A stretch of DNA of 33,833 bases from Deltaproteobacteria bacterium (GCA_016219175.1 JACRCD010000089.1:1-33833); one strand, 5' to 3'; shown: positions 7,396-17,080, numbered from the stretch's first letter. Notes: generated by a model from the sequence alone, not told the origin. Program-made: numbers and translations.

Positions 7396-7431
7396 CTTTA
7401 GGCATTTGAAGTACTTGAAGTACTTTAGGCA
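7396..7431. repeat. Degenerate 9-bp repeat array, inverted relative to the one at 6870
   Basis: Four consecutive 9-base units: CTTTAGGCA, TTTGAAGTA, CTTGAAGTA, CTTTAGGCA. The outer two are the exact reverse complement of TGCCTAAAG, the unit of the array at 6870-6968. The two arrays thus flank the four-helix-bundle gene as inverted repeats. This one ends nine bases before the stop codon of UDP-glucose dehydrogenase is completed. Confidence 0.85.
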
Positions 7432-7437
7432 CTTTTT

Positions 7438-8745
7438 TCACCCTCTTCCCACGCCGACATAAACAAATCCGGCATCTTTCATCTGTTTCGGATTATACAC
7501 ATTGCGCAGATCAACAAAAACAGGAGACTTCATCCTGGATTTCAATTCCTGGAGATCGAGGGCGCGATACTCATTCCACTCGGTGAAAAGAACCAGTATA
7601 TCCGCATTCTCACTCGCCTCATAGGCATTATTCTTATAGGAGAAACCCGGAAACATCCTGGCGGTCTCCGCCATACCCTGCGGGTCATGGGCCTGGATCT
7701 TCGCCCCCTTTTCAAAAAGAGGCGGCAGAATGGTCAAGGCGGGAGAGTCACGCAGATCATCGGTTTCAGGTTTAAAGGTCAAGCCGAGAACACCAATGGT
7801 CTTACCCGCCTCTGTCCCGCCCAGGGCATCACGTATCTTTTTCACCATCCGCGCTTTCTGGGCGGCGTTAATCTCCACCGCCGCTTCAACGGAACGCACC
7901 GGCACCCCATGCTCCTGGGCGATCCGCAGCAGGGCCAGGGTGTCCTTGGGGAAACAGGAGCCGCCATAGCCAGGTCCGGCGTGCAGAAACTTCTTGCCGA
8001 TCCGACCGTCAAGTCCCACCGCCTTGGCCAGATCAACGACATCCGCCCCCAGCGCCTCGCAGACATTGGCCATTTCATTAATAAAAGAGATTTTCATGGC
8101 CAAAAAGGCATTTGCGGCATACTTGATCAGCTCGGCCGTCTCCAGTCCGGTTATGACAAAGGGGGTGGCGATCAGATAGAGCGGATTATAAATTTCCTTC
8201 ATCACCTCGCCCGCCTTCTCGGTGTCCACTCCGAGAACAACCCGGTCGGGCCGCATAAAATCGCTGATCGCCGCGCCTTCCCGTAAAAACTCGGGGTTTG
8301 ATACCACATCAAATTGGGCCGCGGGATTTTCTTCCCTGATCACCCGGGCCACCTGCCGGGCAGTGCCCACCGGCACCGTGCTTTTGTCTATCACCACGGT
8401 ATAATTTTTCAGATAGGGAGCCAGATCGCGGGCTGCCGCGTAAATATAGGTCAGATCGGCATAGCCGTCGCCGCGCCGGGAGGATGGGGTGCCCACCGCG
8501 ATGAAAACCGCCCTGGCCTTGCTGATACTGTCCGCCAGATCCGTGGTAAAGGCGAGCCGGCCGTCTTTGACATTCTTGGCCACCAGGGCGTCCAGGCCCG
8601 GTTCGTAGATGGGAATTTCCCCCTGGCGCAACCGGTCGATTTTAGCGGCATCCTTGTCCATGCAGATAACCCGGTGGCCGAACTCCGCAAGGCATGCGCC
8701 CGTAACCAGCCCGACGTAACCCGTACCGATCATTGTTATATTCAT
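7438..8745 (-). CDS. ugd: UDP-glucose 6-dehydrogenase
   Basis: Oxidises UDP-glucose to UDP-glucuronate with two NAD+. The 435-residue length is standard. The N-terminal Rossmann motif GTGYVGLVTG (7-16) binds NAD, EPGLD follows at 48-52, STVPVGT at 122-128, and the catalytic cysteine is Cys264 in GGSCFPKD. It is the last nucleotide-sugar gene of the minus-strand cassette, nine bases after the UDP-glucuronate epimerase gene that would use its product, with an AGGAAG ribosome site in the gap. The repeat-flanked four-helix-bundle gene follows after 66 bases. No terminator is seen after it, so read-through into that gene and the sigma-54 activator is possible. Confidence 0.95.
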   Translation of the reverse strand: MNITMIGTGYVGLVTGACLAEFGHRVICMDKDAAKIDRLRQGEIPIYEPGLDALVAKNVKDGRLAFTTDLADSISKARAVFIAVGTPSSRRGDGYADLTYIYAAARDLAPYLKNYTVVIDKSTVPVGTARQVARVIREENPAAQFDVVSNPEFLREGAAISDFMRPDRVVLGVDTEKAGEVMKEIYNPLYLIATPFVITGLETAELIKYAANAFLAMKISFINEMANVCEALGADVVDLAKAVGLDGRIGKKFLHAGPGYGGSCFPKDTLALLRIAQEHGVPVRSVEAAVEINAAQKARMVKKIRDALGGTEAGKTIGVLGLTFKPETDDLRDSPALTILPPLFEKGAKIQAHDPQGMAETARMFPGFSYKNNAYEASENADILVLFTEWNEYRALDLQELKSRMKSPVFVDLRNVYNPKQMKDAGFVYVGVGRG

Positions 8746-8754
8746 ATCGCTTCC

Positions 8755-9762
8755 TTACCTGTAATAGCCCCGATACCAGTCCACAAACCGGCGTAAACCC
8801 TCTTCAATGGTGGTTGTCGGCTTGAAACCCACATCCCGCACCAGATCATCCACATTGGCATAGGTTGCCGGCACGTCGCCGTTCTGCATGGGCAGAAATT
8901 CCTTTTCCGCCTTCCGGCCCAGGCATCCTTCCAGTACCTCGATAAAATACAGCAGGTCTTCCTGCTGGTTGTTGCCGATGTTGTAGATGCGATAAGGGCC
9001 CCAGCTGGTGGCCGGATCCGGGTTCACCCTGTCCCAGGCGGAATTTTCAACGGGCGTCCTATTGATGACCCTCACCACCCCCTCAATGATATCATCAATA
9101 TAAGTAAAATCCCGCTTCATCTTGCCGAAATTAAAAACTTTGATCGGCTGGCCGGCCAGAATGGCCCTGGTAAAGAGGAAATAGGCCATATCCGGCCTGC
9201 CCCACGGCCCGTACACGGTGAAAAAGCGCAAGCCGGTGCATGGCAAGCCGTACAGATGGCTGTAGGTGTGGGCCATCAGTTCATTTGACTTTTTGGTGGC
9301 GGCATAGAGCGAAACAGGGTGGTCAACATTGTCATGCACGGAAAACGGCATGGTGGTGTTGCCGCCGTAGACCGAACTGGAAGAGGCGAACACCAGATGC
9401 TTTACCCCGTTGTGACGGCACCCTTCCAGCACATTGACAAAGCCGACCACATTACTGTCCACATAGGAATGGGGATTTTCCAGGGAATAACGCACCCCGG
9501 CCTGGGCCGCCAGATTCACCACAACATCAAAGCCGTGCGCCGCGAAAAGTTTCGCAACAGCTGGGCGGTCAGCCAGATCGAGCAGGGCAAAGGTAAAGTT
9601 TTCCTGCCCCGCAAGCTGATCAAGACGGCTCCTTTTTAAGCCGGGGTCGTAATAATCATTGAGATTATCAAGCCCGACCACCTCAACGCCCTCGGCCAGC
9701 AGCCGCTTGGCCAGGAAAAAACCGATAAATCCGGCAGCGCCGGTGATAAGCACTTTTTTCAT
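8755..9762 (-). CDS. UDP-glucuronate 4-epimerase-like NAD-dependent epimerase
   Basis: An extended short-chain dehydrogenase of 335 residues that would interconvert UDP-glucuronate and UDP-galacturonate. Features are GAAGFIG (8-14) for NAD binding, the SSSSVYG segment (127-133), the catalytic YAATK at 153-157 and [15 protein letters not shown] (from about 178), which is characteristic of the UDP-glucuronate 4-epimerase subgroup. The neighbour immediately downstream makes its substrate. Other SDR activities such as UDP-glucose 4-epimerase are possible but less likely because of the RPDMA region. It lies 30 bases after the TviC-like gene in the same operon. Confidence 0.88.
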   Translation of the reverse strand: MKKVLITGAAGFIGFFLAKRLLAEGVEVVGLDNLNDYYDPGLKRSRLDQLAGQENFTFALLDLADRPAVAKLFAAHGFDVVVNLAAQAGVRYSLENPHSYVDSNVVGFVNVLEGCRHNGVKHLVFASSSSVYGGNTTMPFSVHDNVDHPVSLYAATKKSNELMAHTYSHLYGLPCTGLRFFTVYGPWGRPDMAYFLFTRAILAGQPIKVFNFGKMKRDFTYIDDIIEGVVRVINRTPVENSAWDRVNPDPATSWGPYRIYNIGNNQQEDLLYFIEVLEGCLGRKAEKEFLPMQNGDVPATYANVDDLVRDVGFKPTTTIEEGLRRFVDWYRGYYR

Positions 9763-9792
9763 AGTAAGCTGTTCATAATCCTTATTCCAAAA

Positions 9793-10821
9793 TCATCTTA
9801 AATTTTCCACATACCACTCAGCCGCCCGGTCAAGACCATCTTGCACCGAAAAGCGCGGCTCATAGCCGAGCAGCCTGCTGGCCTTGCTGATATCGGCCAG
9901 AGAATGGCGCACATCGCCGGCCCGGAAATCCCGGTAGGTCGGGCTGATTTTTTTTGTGCCCGGCAAGATCCGGTGCACCCGTTCCTGAATAAGAGCAAAT
10001 AAGCCTTTCAGGCTGGTTCTTTCCCCAAAGGCTACATTATATACCTGATTAAGTGCCTCGGAATTTGCGGCTGTGGCGGCCAGCAAATTAGCCTGCACGC
10101 AGTTGTCAATATAGCAGAAATCCCGGCTTGTTTCGCCATCTCCGTTAATAAACAGTTCCTCCCCGCGAATGAGGGCGGAAAACCACTTGGGCATGACGGC
10201 GGCGTAGGCGCCGTTGGGGTCCTGCCTCCGGCCGAAAATATTAAAGTAGCGCAACCCGATGGTCTGAAAGCCGTATGTCCTGGCAAAAACATCAGCATAC
10301 AGCTCGTTGACGTATTTTGTCACGGCATAGGGCGAAAGAGGCTTGCCGATATTCTCCTCCACCTTGGGCAGTCCCGGATGATCGCCATAGGTCGAGCTTG
10401 AGGCGGCATAAACAAAACGCCTCACCCGGGCGTCGCGGGCCGCCACCAGCATATTGAGAAACCCGGAGAGATTGTTCTCATTGGTCAGCAGGGGGTCTTC
10501 GATGGAGCGGGGCACGGATCCCAGGGCCGCCTGGTGGAGGACAAAATCGACCCCGTTGCATACCTCCCTGCAGGTGGCAAGATCCCGGATGTCCCCCTGC
10601 ACAAAGGTAAATCTTTGCCACTGCTCATTGCCCACCAGCTGCCGCACCTGATCAAAATTATGTTGGAAACCGGTGGAAAAATTATCCAGCCCGATCACAT
10701 GCTGGTCCAACTCCAGAAGAGCCTCCAGCAGATTGGAGCCGATAAAGCCGGCAACTCCTGTCACCAGCCAGCGGCAGGGCTTCTGTCTTAATTCGTTCCG
10801 GAGTTTCTCGTATGCATCCAT
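9793..10821 (-). CDS. tviC: UDP-N-acetylglucosamine (uronate) 4-epimerase, TviC/WbpP type
   Basis: A 342-residue SDR epimerase with the slightly longer N-terminus seen in WbpP and TviC. It shows GVAGFIG (22-28), [14 protein letters not shown] (140-153), catalytic YAVTK (165-169) and [19 protein letters not shown], a signature of this subfamily, which prefers N-acetylated sugars. It would epimerise UDP-GlcNAc/UDP-GalNAc or the corresponding uronates. Its ATG overlaps the TAA of the upstream TviB-like dehydrogenase by one base (TAATG), with GGAG seven bases before, so the pair is translationally coupled. TviB and TviC together make the Vi-antigen precursor UDP-GalNAcA in Salmonella; the exact product here is inferred. 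Confidence 0.88.
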   Translation of the reverse strand: MDAYEKLRNELRQKPCRWLVTGVAGFIGSNLLEALLELDQHVIGLDNFSTGFQHNFDQVRQLVGNEQWQRFTFVQGDIRDLATCREVCNGVDFVLHQAALGSVPRSIEDPLLTNENNLSGFLNMLVAARDARVRRFVYAASSSTYGDHPGLPKVEENIGKPLSPYAVTKYVNELYADVFARTYGFQTIGLRYFNIFGRRQDPNGAYAAVMPKWFSALIRGEELFINGDGETSRDFCYIDNCVQANLLAATAANSEALNQVYNVAFGERTSLKGLFALIQERVHRILPGTKKISPTYRDFRAGDVRHSLADISKASRLLGYEPRFSVQDGLDRAAEWYVENLR

Positions 10822-12104
10822 TACAATCTCCAGAACCTTACGCCCCGCGCCTGCACCTCTTTAACGTCGAAAGCGGACTTCACGTCAATGAGGGCGCCGC
10901 CTGCGCTCAGCCGGTCCGTGAAATCCCGCAGCGGTCTGTCCAGATATTCCCTATGCGGCACGGCAAAAATCAAGGCCCCCAAGTCGTGCATGTCCTCCAG
11001 GCTGGCGAGCTTGACCCCATAATACTTCTCCAGATCACCCCTGTCAGCCCTCGGGTCATGCAGCAATGGTTTCAGGCCGAAACTTTCCAGCTCATGGACG
11101 ATATCAAAGACCTTGGAATTTCTCAAATCCGGACAATTCTCTTTAAAGGTGAGCCCCAGAACGCCAACCTTGGTTTTCTGCAGATTAATGCCGCCGGCCA
11201 GCATGAGTTTCACCGTTTTCTCCGCGATAAATTTGCCCATGCCGTCATTGATGCGGCGTCCGGCCAATATCACCTGGGGATGGTAACCGACCGTTTCCGC
11301 CTTATAGGTCAGATAATAGGGGTCAACCCCGATGCAGTGCCCGCCCACAAGCCCTGGCCGGAAAGGCAGAAAGTTCCATTTAGTGCCCGCGGCCTTGAGC
11401 ACATTCAAGGTATCGATGCCCAGGTTGTCAAAGATAACGGCAAGTTCATTCATCAGGGCGATATTAAGATCTCGCTGGGTGTTTTCAATAACCTTGGCCG
11501 CCTCGGCCTCTTTGATGCTGCCGGCGCGATAAATCCCCTCTTCGATGATCGCCCCGTAGAGCGCGGCGACTTTTTCCAGGGTCTCCTCGGTGTCGCCCGA
11601 CACCACCTTGACAATCCTGGTCAAGGTATGCTCCTTGTCCCCGGGATTGATGCGCTCCGGAGAGTAGCCGACAAAAAAATCCCGCTTCCACCGCAGGCCG
11701 GATTCCCTTTCCAGAATCGGCACGCATTCCTCTTCCGTGGCTCCGGGGTAAACAGTGGATTCAAAGACAACCACCGCCCCTTTTTTCATATTACGGCCCA
11801 CGGTCCGGCTGGCCGCCTTCAGCGGCGACAGATCCGGCTGCCGGGCATTGTCAATGGGAGTGGGTACGGCCACAACGATAAAATCCCCTTTGCCGATGTC
11901 GGCGGGATCATTGCTGAAGGTAATGCGGGAAGCTGCCTTGAAATCCTCCGCCGACACCTCGCAGTTGGGGTCAAACCCATTCCGGTAACTTGCAATGGCC
12001 TGTTCTTTGATATCAAAGCCAACCGTCGGAAATTTCTTCCCGAAGGTGACCGCCAACGGCAATCCGACATAGCCCAGGCCGACAACGGCAACAGTTGCAT
12101 CCAT
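10821..12104 (-). CDS. tviB: UDP-N-acetylhexosamine 6-dehydrogenase, TviB/WbpO type
   Basis: An NAD-dependent dehydrogenase of 427 residues that oxidises UDP-GlcNAc or UDP-GalNAc at C6. The Rossmann motif is [12 protein letters not shown] (7-18), the central helix contains [17 protein letters not shown], and the catalytic cysteine is Cys257 in [12 protein letters not shown]. The GHCIGVDP form separates it from the UDP-glucose enzyme in this cassette, which has GGSCFPKD. I chose the ATG at 12104 because AAAGGAG sits eight bases before it; an upstream in-frame ATG at 12125 has no such site. A one-base overlap couples it to the TviC-like gene. Confidence 0.9.
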   Translation of the reverse strand: MDATVAVVGLGYVGLPLAVTFGKKFPTVGFDIKEQAIASYRNGFDPNCEVSAEDFKAASRITFSNDPADIGKGDFIVVAVPTPIDNARQPDLSPLKAASRTVGRNMKKGAVVVFESTVYPGATEEECVPILERESGLRWKRDFFVGYSPERINPGDKEHTLTRIVKVVSGDTEETLEKVAALYGAIIEEGIYRAGSIKEAEAAKVIENTQRDLNIALMNELAVIFDNLGIDTLNVLKAAGTKWNFLPFRPGLVGGHCIGVDPYYLTYKAETVGYHPQVILAGRRINDGMGKFIAEKTVKLMLAGGINLQKTKVGVLGLTFKENCPDLRNSKVFDIVHELESFGLKPLLHDPRADRGDLEKYYGVKLASLEDMHDLGALIFAVPHREYLDRPLRDFTDRLSAGGALIDVKSAFDVKEVQARGVRFWRL

Positions 12105-12151
12105 ACGTCCAACTCCTTTCTCCATTAATCCACAAAGTACACGATAAAAAT

Positions 12152-13108
12152 CTATTTTTTGCCAAGGCGCCAGGCCACTGTCTTTTCCAGTCCCTGGGCC
12201 AGGGTGAATTGCGGGGCAAATCCGAGCTCTTTTTTTGCCTTATCATAAAGCAGGCAACTTTTTGTCAAATCGCCAAGCCGGGCGGCTCCCCTGTTAAACT
12301 CGCGCAAATCAGCTTGCAGATCAGGCTTGGCCTTTTGCATGGCCGCAAATATCTCATAAAACAGATCGGCCGTGTGTGTTTCCCTGCCGGTGCCGATATT
12401 AAAGGCCCCACCGCTCCCTTTGCCCAGAGCGGCGAGATTGGCCTGGACAATATCCCCGACGAAACAGTAATCCCGGGTCATGCCTCGCGGCTCATCAGGG
12501 AAATGATTGACCGTGCATGACTGGCCCGCCAGCAACCGGTCCATGAAAACCGCCACCACCCCCGCCTCGCCGTGGGGTATCTGCCTGGGCCCATAGACAT
12601 TGGCATAGCGGAGAATAGTATAATCAAGCCCATACTGATGGCGGTAAAAGGCCAGATACTGCTCGGACACCGATTTCGTTATGGCATAGGGAGAGAGCGG
12701 CAAGGTGGGCGATTTCTCCGAGGTGGGAAATTCCTCGGCCTCCCCGTAGATGGCCCCGCCCGATGAAATGAAGACAATTTTTGGCAGGCCGCTGACCTTG
12801 GCCGCTTCCAGCAGATTGACAAAGCCCTTGACGTTGACGTCGGCGTCAAAGAGCGGATTTTCAACCGAGGCGGGAACCGACATCTGCGCCGCATGATGAT
12901 TGACCAGATCAAATCTTTCCTTTTCAAAAACCTTGGCAACTTCGGCCGCGCGGATATCCATCAGGTAAAATCTGGCCCCGGGATTGATGTTTTCCCATTT
13001 GCCGCTGAAGAGATTATCCATGACAACCACATCATGCCCGGCTGCAATATAGGCATCAACCACATTCGAGCCGATGAACCCCGCTCCCCCGGTTACGAGA
13101 ATTTTCAT
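12152..13108 (-). CDS. NAD-dependent epimerase/dehydratase, UDP-glucose 4-epimerase-like
   Basis: An extended SDR of 318 residues and the first gene of the nucleotide-sugar operon. NAD-binding GGAGFIG is at 7-13, the HHAAQMSVPASVENP segment is typical of GalE-like enzymes, the catalytic tyrosine and lysine are in YAITK (141-145), and YANVYGPRQ follows. The substrate is most likely UDP-glucose/UDP-galactose or the N-acetyl or uronate equivalents; sequence alone does not decide. One oddity is ISSGGAIYG in place of the usual SSxxxYG spacing with Ser-Ser-Ser, which still provides the catalytic serine region. AGGAG precedes the ATG, and a sigma-70-like promoter lies about 110 bases upstream. Confidence 0.85.
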   Translation of the reverse strand: MKILVTGGAGFIGSNVVDAYIAAGHDVVVMDNLFSGKWENINPGARFYLMDIRAAEVAKVFEKERFDLVNHHAAQMSVPASVENPLFDADVNVKGFVNLLEAAKVSGLPKIVFISSGGAIYGEAEEFPTSEKSPTLPLSPYAITKSVSEQYLAFYRHQYGLDYTILRYANVYGPRQIPHGEAGVVAVFMDRLLAGQSCTVNHFPDEPRGMTRDYCFVGDIVQANLAALGKGSGGAFNIGTGRETHTADLFYEIFAAMQKAKPDLQADLREFNRGAARLGDLTKSCLLYDKAKKELGFAPQFTLAQGLEKTVAWRLGKK

Positions 13109-13217
13109 TACATAACACTCCTGTTACACTTTAAACTCATTGCCGGTAACCATTCAGGTGTTTAGACTGAACACTTGCCATTACCGCTAACAAAAAAATC
13201 CGCCTGCAACCCGCTAA

Positions 13218-13245
13218 ATCATACTATACAAACTGGACAGGTAAA
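13218..13245 (-). promoter_or_regulatory. Sigma-70-like promoter of the nucleotide-sugar operon
   Basis: Minus-strand TTTACC (13240-13245) and TATGAT (13218-13223) are separated by 16 bases. The start would be near 13211, leaving a leader of about 100 bases that contains a GTGTT/AACAC inverted repeat. The remainder of the 13109-13399 gap shows nothing else. Confidence 0.4.
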
Positions 13246-13399
13246 ATAATAGCAGAATTTCCCATGATTTGGAAACCTTATCAGCAGGTCAGCCTACCTG
13301 TGCCGACAAAAAACTCAAAACACCCTTGGGAATGGCGAGGGTTCCCGCTCTACCGCCTTTTGCCTTCAGTCTGAATACCTGGAGCCTCCGGGATATTAA

Positions 13400-15043
13400 T
13401 CACTGACCCCCCATCAGGGCGGCCCCCAAGGCATTGCCCACCTCGTAATGTTCCGGGAAAAAGACTTCGGTTTCCAGCCGCTTGGCAATGCCGGGCAGCA
13501 GGTAGCGGGCGGCGGCGCCAATGCCCACCATGGGCACCCTGGCCAGAAAACGCAGGTCCACCAGGGAACTGCCGCGATAGTTCGGAAAAAAAGCGGTCAC
13601 GGTTTTACCCGTTTCAATTTTCAGGATGTGATCGAGGATGGCATCCTCAATCTTCTGCTCAACAGAGGCCAGCACTTGTCGACAAAAATCTTCCACGGAG
13701 ATTCCCAGCCCGGACGCCAGTTTTTCAGCCCCTGCCACCGCTGCCTGCCGGTTGCCCAGCTCAAGCAGGCCGAGGACATGCAGGGCATCGGTGGGGGTAA
13801 ACCCTGTTTCCACAATCAAATGAAGCTGGCTCAATTCCTTCAGATGGCTCACCAGGGTGATTTCAGCCATGTCGAAATGCTCGCTGAGGAATTCCGGGGT
13901 GGCGGGTCCATGGGCGAGGAGATAGGACAGCACCTTGTCATGCTCAGCTTCATCCGGGGCCAGATCCGCTTCCGCCATCACGCACCTGTCCAGCAATCCT
14001 CTGCCGATCCATTGGGCCGGCGGCGGAGTCAGCACGGACATGGCAAGGGGCAAGACCCGGCCCGGTCCGACACTGAGCATACCCTGGCGGTTCACCGCGG
14101 CATGGCTGTCGCCCCCCGCGCCCACCGTGGACATCTGGACCGCATCAACATGGGTAAGCCACTCACCAATCAGGCTGCCCTGGCCATCAATAACAGGACG
14201 CCCATTTCTGATCAGAGTGATATCGGTGGTGGTGCCGCCGACATCAACGACCAAGGCGTCAGGGACGGGCGAGAAGGACAAACCGTACCAGGCGGTTGCC
14301 GCCGGGCCGCTGGCCACGGTGGCGGCGGCCTGCTTGTGAGTTTGGCTGATATCCATGGGTTGCGCATCCCCGCGGATTATACAAACCCGGCCTGCCAGCC
14401 CCAGGGAGGCGAGAGCCTCCTGCATGCCGACCAGAAAATCCTGCATGACGGGCATGAGGCGGGCATTGAGAACAGAGGTTGCCGCCCGCTCCATGATTCC
14501 CGGCCGATCGCTCACCTCATGGGAGCAGAAGACCGGCTTCGGATCAATAAGACTGATGGCTTTTTCCATGATCCGCTCATGGGCGGGATTGACGATGCTC
14601 ATGGCCGAGCAGACGGCGTAGGCGTCCACATGGCTCCTGTACCGCAGCACGGCATCCACCAGCCCCTCCATGTCAAGTTTGTCTTGCTCCTCTCCCAGGT
14701 GATTGTGACCGCCGCGGAGAAAAGTCGTTGACACCACCGGAAGCCTGAAGTGCTTGGCCGGACCGGCAACCAGGAGGGCCACTTCCGCACCCTTGCCCTC
14801 CACCACGGCATTGGTGGCAAGGGTGGTTGATACGGCGACCAGCCCTACTTCATCCGGACGCACCCCGGAATTGGCCAGCAGTTTGCGCAGACATCCGGCG
14901 ATGCCCAGGCTGAGGTTATGATGGGTGGTCGGCACCTTGGCGGTGGCCACGACCTTGTTTTCCGGACGCCGGACCAGAACCGTGTCCGTATACGTCCCTC
15001 CTGCATCGATGCCGATAATGTACGACAAGTCGTCTGTTTTCAT
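13400..15043 (-). CDS. Hydantoinase A/oxoprolinase family protein
   Basis: A 547-residue protein of the HyuA/oxoprolinase-N ATPase fold. Two phosphate-binding signatures are visible: GIDAGGTYTDTVLV near the N-terminus and VVDVGGTTTDITLI about 230 residues later, with GAGGDS further on. Members use ATP to open cyclic amides or to carboxylate substrates. This one has no HyuB partner gene nearby and is shorter than the roughly 690-residue hydantoinase A subunits. The region after the second motif contains a helical segment (EFLSEHFDMAEITLVSHLKE) resembling a winged helix, so a stand-alone role is likely. Substrate unknown. The ATG at 15043 is preceded by GGGA; an upstream in-frame start at 15094 would add residues without family similarity. 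It is divergent from the HDOD operon. Confidence 0.8.
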   Translation of the reverse strand: MKTDDLSYIIGIDAGGTYTDTVLVRRPENKVVATAKVPTTHHNLSLGIAGCLRKLLANSGVRPDEVGLVAVSTTLATNAVVEGKGAEVALLVAGPAKHFRLPVVSTTFLRGGHNHLGEEQDKLDMEGLVDAVLRYRSHVDAYAVCSAMSIVNPAHERIMEKAISLIDPKPVFCSHEVSDRPGIMERAATSVLNARLMPVMQDFLVGMQEALASLGLAGRVCIIRGDAQPMDISQTHKQAAATVASGPAATAWYGLSFSPVPDALVVDVGGTTTDITLIRNGRPVIDGQGSLIGEWLTHVDAVQMSTVGAGGDSHAAVNRQGMLSVGPGRVLPLAMSVLTPPPAQWIGRGLLDRCVMAEADLAPDEAEHDKVLSYLLAHGPATPEFLSEHFDMAEITLVSHLKELSQLHLIVETGFTPTDALHVLGLLELGNRQAAVAGAEKLASGLGISVEDFCRQVLASVEQKIEDAILDHILKIETGKTVTAFFPNYRGSSLVDLRFLARVPMVGIGAAARYLLPGIAKRLETEVFFPEHYEVGNALGAALMGGQ

Positions 15044-15139
15044 TTTTTTCCCACTGAATTGAATTTCCCTGATTTTCCCTGCCGTGCTAAGCACTCACAG
15101 GCGGGAAACATCTTTTCGTTTTGCAACTCCCCGGAAATC

Positions 15140-15168
15140 TTGACCCCTGTGCCGGAAAATACTATGAT
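15140..15168 (+). promoter_or_regulatory. Sigma-70-like promoter of the HDOD-MBL-recD2 operon
   Basis: TTGACC (15140-15145) and TATGAT (15163-15168) are separated by exactly 17 bases. The start would fall near 15175, about 33 bases before the HDOD start codon. Confidence 0.7.
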
Positions 15169-15207
15169 GGGTTAATTTTTTTCGCAGGGTATAAGAAAGA
15201 GAGGGCT

Positions 15208-16095
15208 ATGGCAAATCCTTTAGACACCAAAGAAGAACTTTTTCGTCAACTTCGTGACTTTATCGACAGAATGCCCAGTCTGTCAACAACGGTAACGAAG
15301 GTGATGGAGGTTTGCAACCAGCCCAACACCTCGCCCAATGACCTGAACCGGGTCATTGCCCTTGACCCCGTTCTCACCGGGCATGTACTAAAGCTCATCA
15401 ACTCGGCCTATTACTCCCTGCCGAATCAGGTTACCTCCCTGACCAGGGCCATCATCATGCTGGGCCTAAACACGGTGAAAAACCTGGCGCTGAGCACCGC
15501 CGTGCTCGGCACCCTGGGCAAGGAAAAATCCCAGTGTTTCTCCATGGACGCCTTCTGGACCCACTCAATCTGCGTGGGGGTTACCGCCAAGGCCCTGGCC
15601 GCCGTAAAAAATATCCCTACCATAAACCGCGAGGAGTATTTCGTCACCGGACTGCTGCACGACTTGGGCAAGATCCCCCTGTCAAACTGCTTTCCGGAAG
15701 AGTACCAGCAGGCCCTTGACCTTGCCGACCTGCAGCGATGCAGCCTGCTCCAGGCGGAAAAAATGATCTTTGGTTTTGATCACCGTTTGACCGGAAAAAT
15801 GATCGGGGAAAAATGGCAGCTCAACCAGTCCATGATATCGTGCCTCACCCATCATCACAACCCCGAGACGGTGCCGGAAGAGAACCGGCCGCTTGTCGCC
15901 ACCATTGCCGTGGCCAATCTTTACGCCAATATATTCGCCATAGGCTCTGCCGGAGATCTCCATCAGGAAGTGGCGGCAACGGACAGGATTATCACCACCT
16001 CCGGCATGCCATGGTCCCAGATCAGCGCTCTGCATGAAACGGTCCAGGAAGAAATAGAAAAGGCGCAGATATTCCTGCAGATTACCAAGGAGTGA
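15208..16095 (+). CDS. HDOD-domain signalling protein
   Basis: A 295-residue cytoplasmic protein consisting of one HDOD domain, a degenerate relative of HD phosphohydrolases used in bacterial signal transduction. The opening MPSLSTTVTKVMEV, the LNRVIALDPVLTGHVLKLIN segment and the YYSLPNQVTSLTRAIIMLG stretch are typical. A HD dyad is still present at His151-Asp152 (GLLHDLGK), with His119 upstream, so some catalytic capacity cannot be excluded. The ATG at 15208 follows GAGAGGG closely; earlier in-frame starts lie upstream of the promoter. It is the first gene of a plus-strand operon with a metallo-beta-lactamase-fold enzyme and RecD2. The signal it serves is unknown. Confidence 0.88.
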   Translation: MANPLDTKEELFRQLRDFIDRMPSLSTTVTKVMEVCNQPNTSPNDLNRVIALDPVLTGHVLKLINSAYYSLPNQVTSLTRAIIMLGLNTVKNLALSTAVLGTLGKEKSQCFSMDAFWTHSICVGVTAKALAAVKNIPTINREEYFVTGLLHDLGKIPLSNCFPEEYQQALDLADLQRCSLLQAEKMIFGFDHRLTGKMIGEKWQLNQSMISCLTHHHNPETVPEENRPLVATIAVANLYANIFAIGSAGDLHQEVAATDRIITTSGMPWSQISALHETVQEEIEKAQIFLQITKE

Positions 16096-16155
16096 TGGCC
16101 TCGCCATCAAGAAACAACGTCCTGACTTTTTTCGAATTAATCCAAGGAGTGACAG

Positions 16156-17073
16156 ATGAAAATAAAGTTCTGGGGCGTCCGCGGCTCCATTCCATGTCCC
16201 GGCCCGCTGACCATGAAGTACGGCGGCAACACCCCCTGTCTGGAGATTCGTTTTCCCGACATCAACCGCCTCATAATCATCGATGCAGGCTCCGGCATCC
16301 GCGAGCTCGGCAACTTCATGATGAGGCACGACCTGCCGAAAGCGCCTATCCGGACAGAAATCTTTCTCTCCCACACCCACTGGGATCACATCATGGGATT
16401 TCCTTTTTTCACCCCTATCTATATACCCGGCAGCAGACTCAAGGTCTACGGCCCCGTCTCCTACGAACAGGATACCCTGGAGAAAATTGTCGGCGGGCAG
16501 CTGACCTACCGCTATTTCCCGGTGCGGGGCGAAGAACTCAGCGCCTCCATCACTTACATCGACCTGAAGGAGGGGGTCTTCGATCTGGGCGACGGCATCA
16601 AACTCACCACCAAATACCTGAACCACCCCATCCTCTGCCTGGGCTACCGCTTTGAATACAAAGACAAAGTCCTCTGCACCGCCTATGACACCGAACCCTT
16701 CCGCAATCTGTTTGTCACCGATCCGGCCAACCCCGCCTACGACGAAATCATGGCCCAGGAGGGCGAGCTGGTGGCCCGGGAACAGAACGAGGCCCTAGAG
16801 CAGTTCGTGGCCGGAGCCGGCCTGCTCGTTTACGACAGCCAATACACCAAGGCTGAGTATGAGGCCGGCAAGGCGGGCTGGGGGCACTCCTATTTCGAGC
16901 ATGTCTGTCCCATGGCGATACGCAATAAAGTCAAAGCCCTGGCCCTTTTTCATCATGACCCCATGCGCACCGACGAGCAGATAGACCAGCTGGCAAAAAC
17001 CATTTGCCGCAGCGGCCAAAAAGGTGCGCCGGAAATCTTCTTTGCCAGGGAGGGCATGGAAATAACGCTCTGA
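16156..17073 (+). CDS. MBL-fold metallohydrolase
   Basis: A 305-residue metallo-beta-lactamase-fold hydrolase. The N-terminal MKIKFWGVRGSIPCPGP and GGNTPCLEI are typical of the cAMP-phosphodiesterase/RNase Z-like branch. The metal site starts with SHTHWDH (72-78), with a later DTEP motif providing the bridging Asp and FHHDP near the C-terminus. Substrates of this branch include phosphodiesters and cyclic nucleotides, but none can be fixed here. AAGGAG lies just before the ATG. It sits 60 bases after the HDOD gene and 7 bases before recD2, so it belongs to the same transcript. HDOD-MBL pairing hints at nucleotide signalling, which is inference. Confidence 0.88.
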   Translation: MKIKFWGVRGSIPCPGPLTMKYGGNTPCLEIRFPDINRLIIIDAGSGIRELGNFMMRHDLPKAPIRTEIFLSHTHWDHIMGFPFFTPIYIPGSRLKVYGPVSYEQDTLEKIVGGQLTYRYFPVRGEELSASITYIDLKEGVFDLGDGIKLTTKYLNHPILCLGYRFEYKDKVLCTAYDTEPFRNLFVTDPANPAYDEIMAQEGELVAREQNEALEQFVAGAGLLVYDSQYTKAEYEAGKAGWGHSYFEHVCPMAIRNKVKALALFHHDPMRTDEQIDQLAKTICRSGQKGAPEIFFAREGMEITL

Positions 17074-17080
17074 TGCCACC

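Noticed and set aside
10812..12128. A 438-codon open frame on the plus strand opposite the TviB-like gene
   Set aside because: It mirrors a strongly supported dehydrogenase gene, has no recognisable domain and is a by-product of GC-rich codon use on the other strand.
13448..14731. A 427-codon plus-strand frame opposite the hydantoinase-A-like gene
   Set aside because: Antisense shadow with low-complexity His/Gly/Gln composition and no motif.
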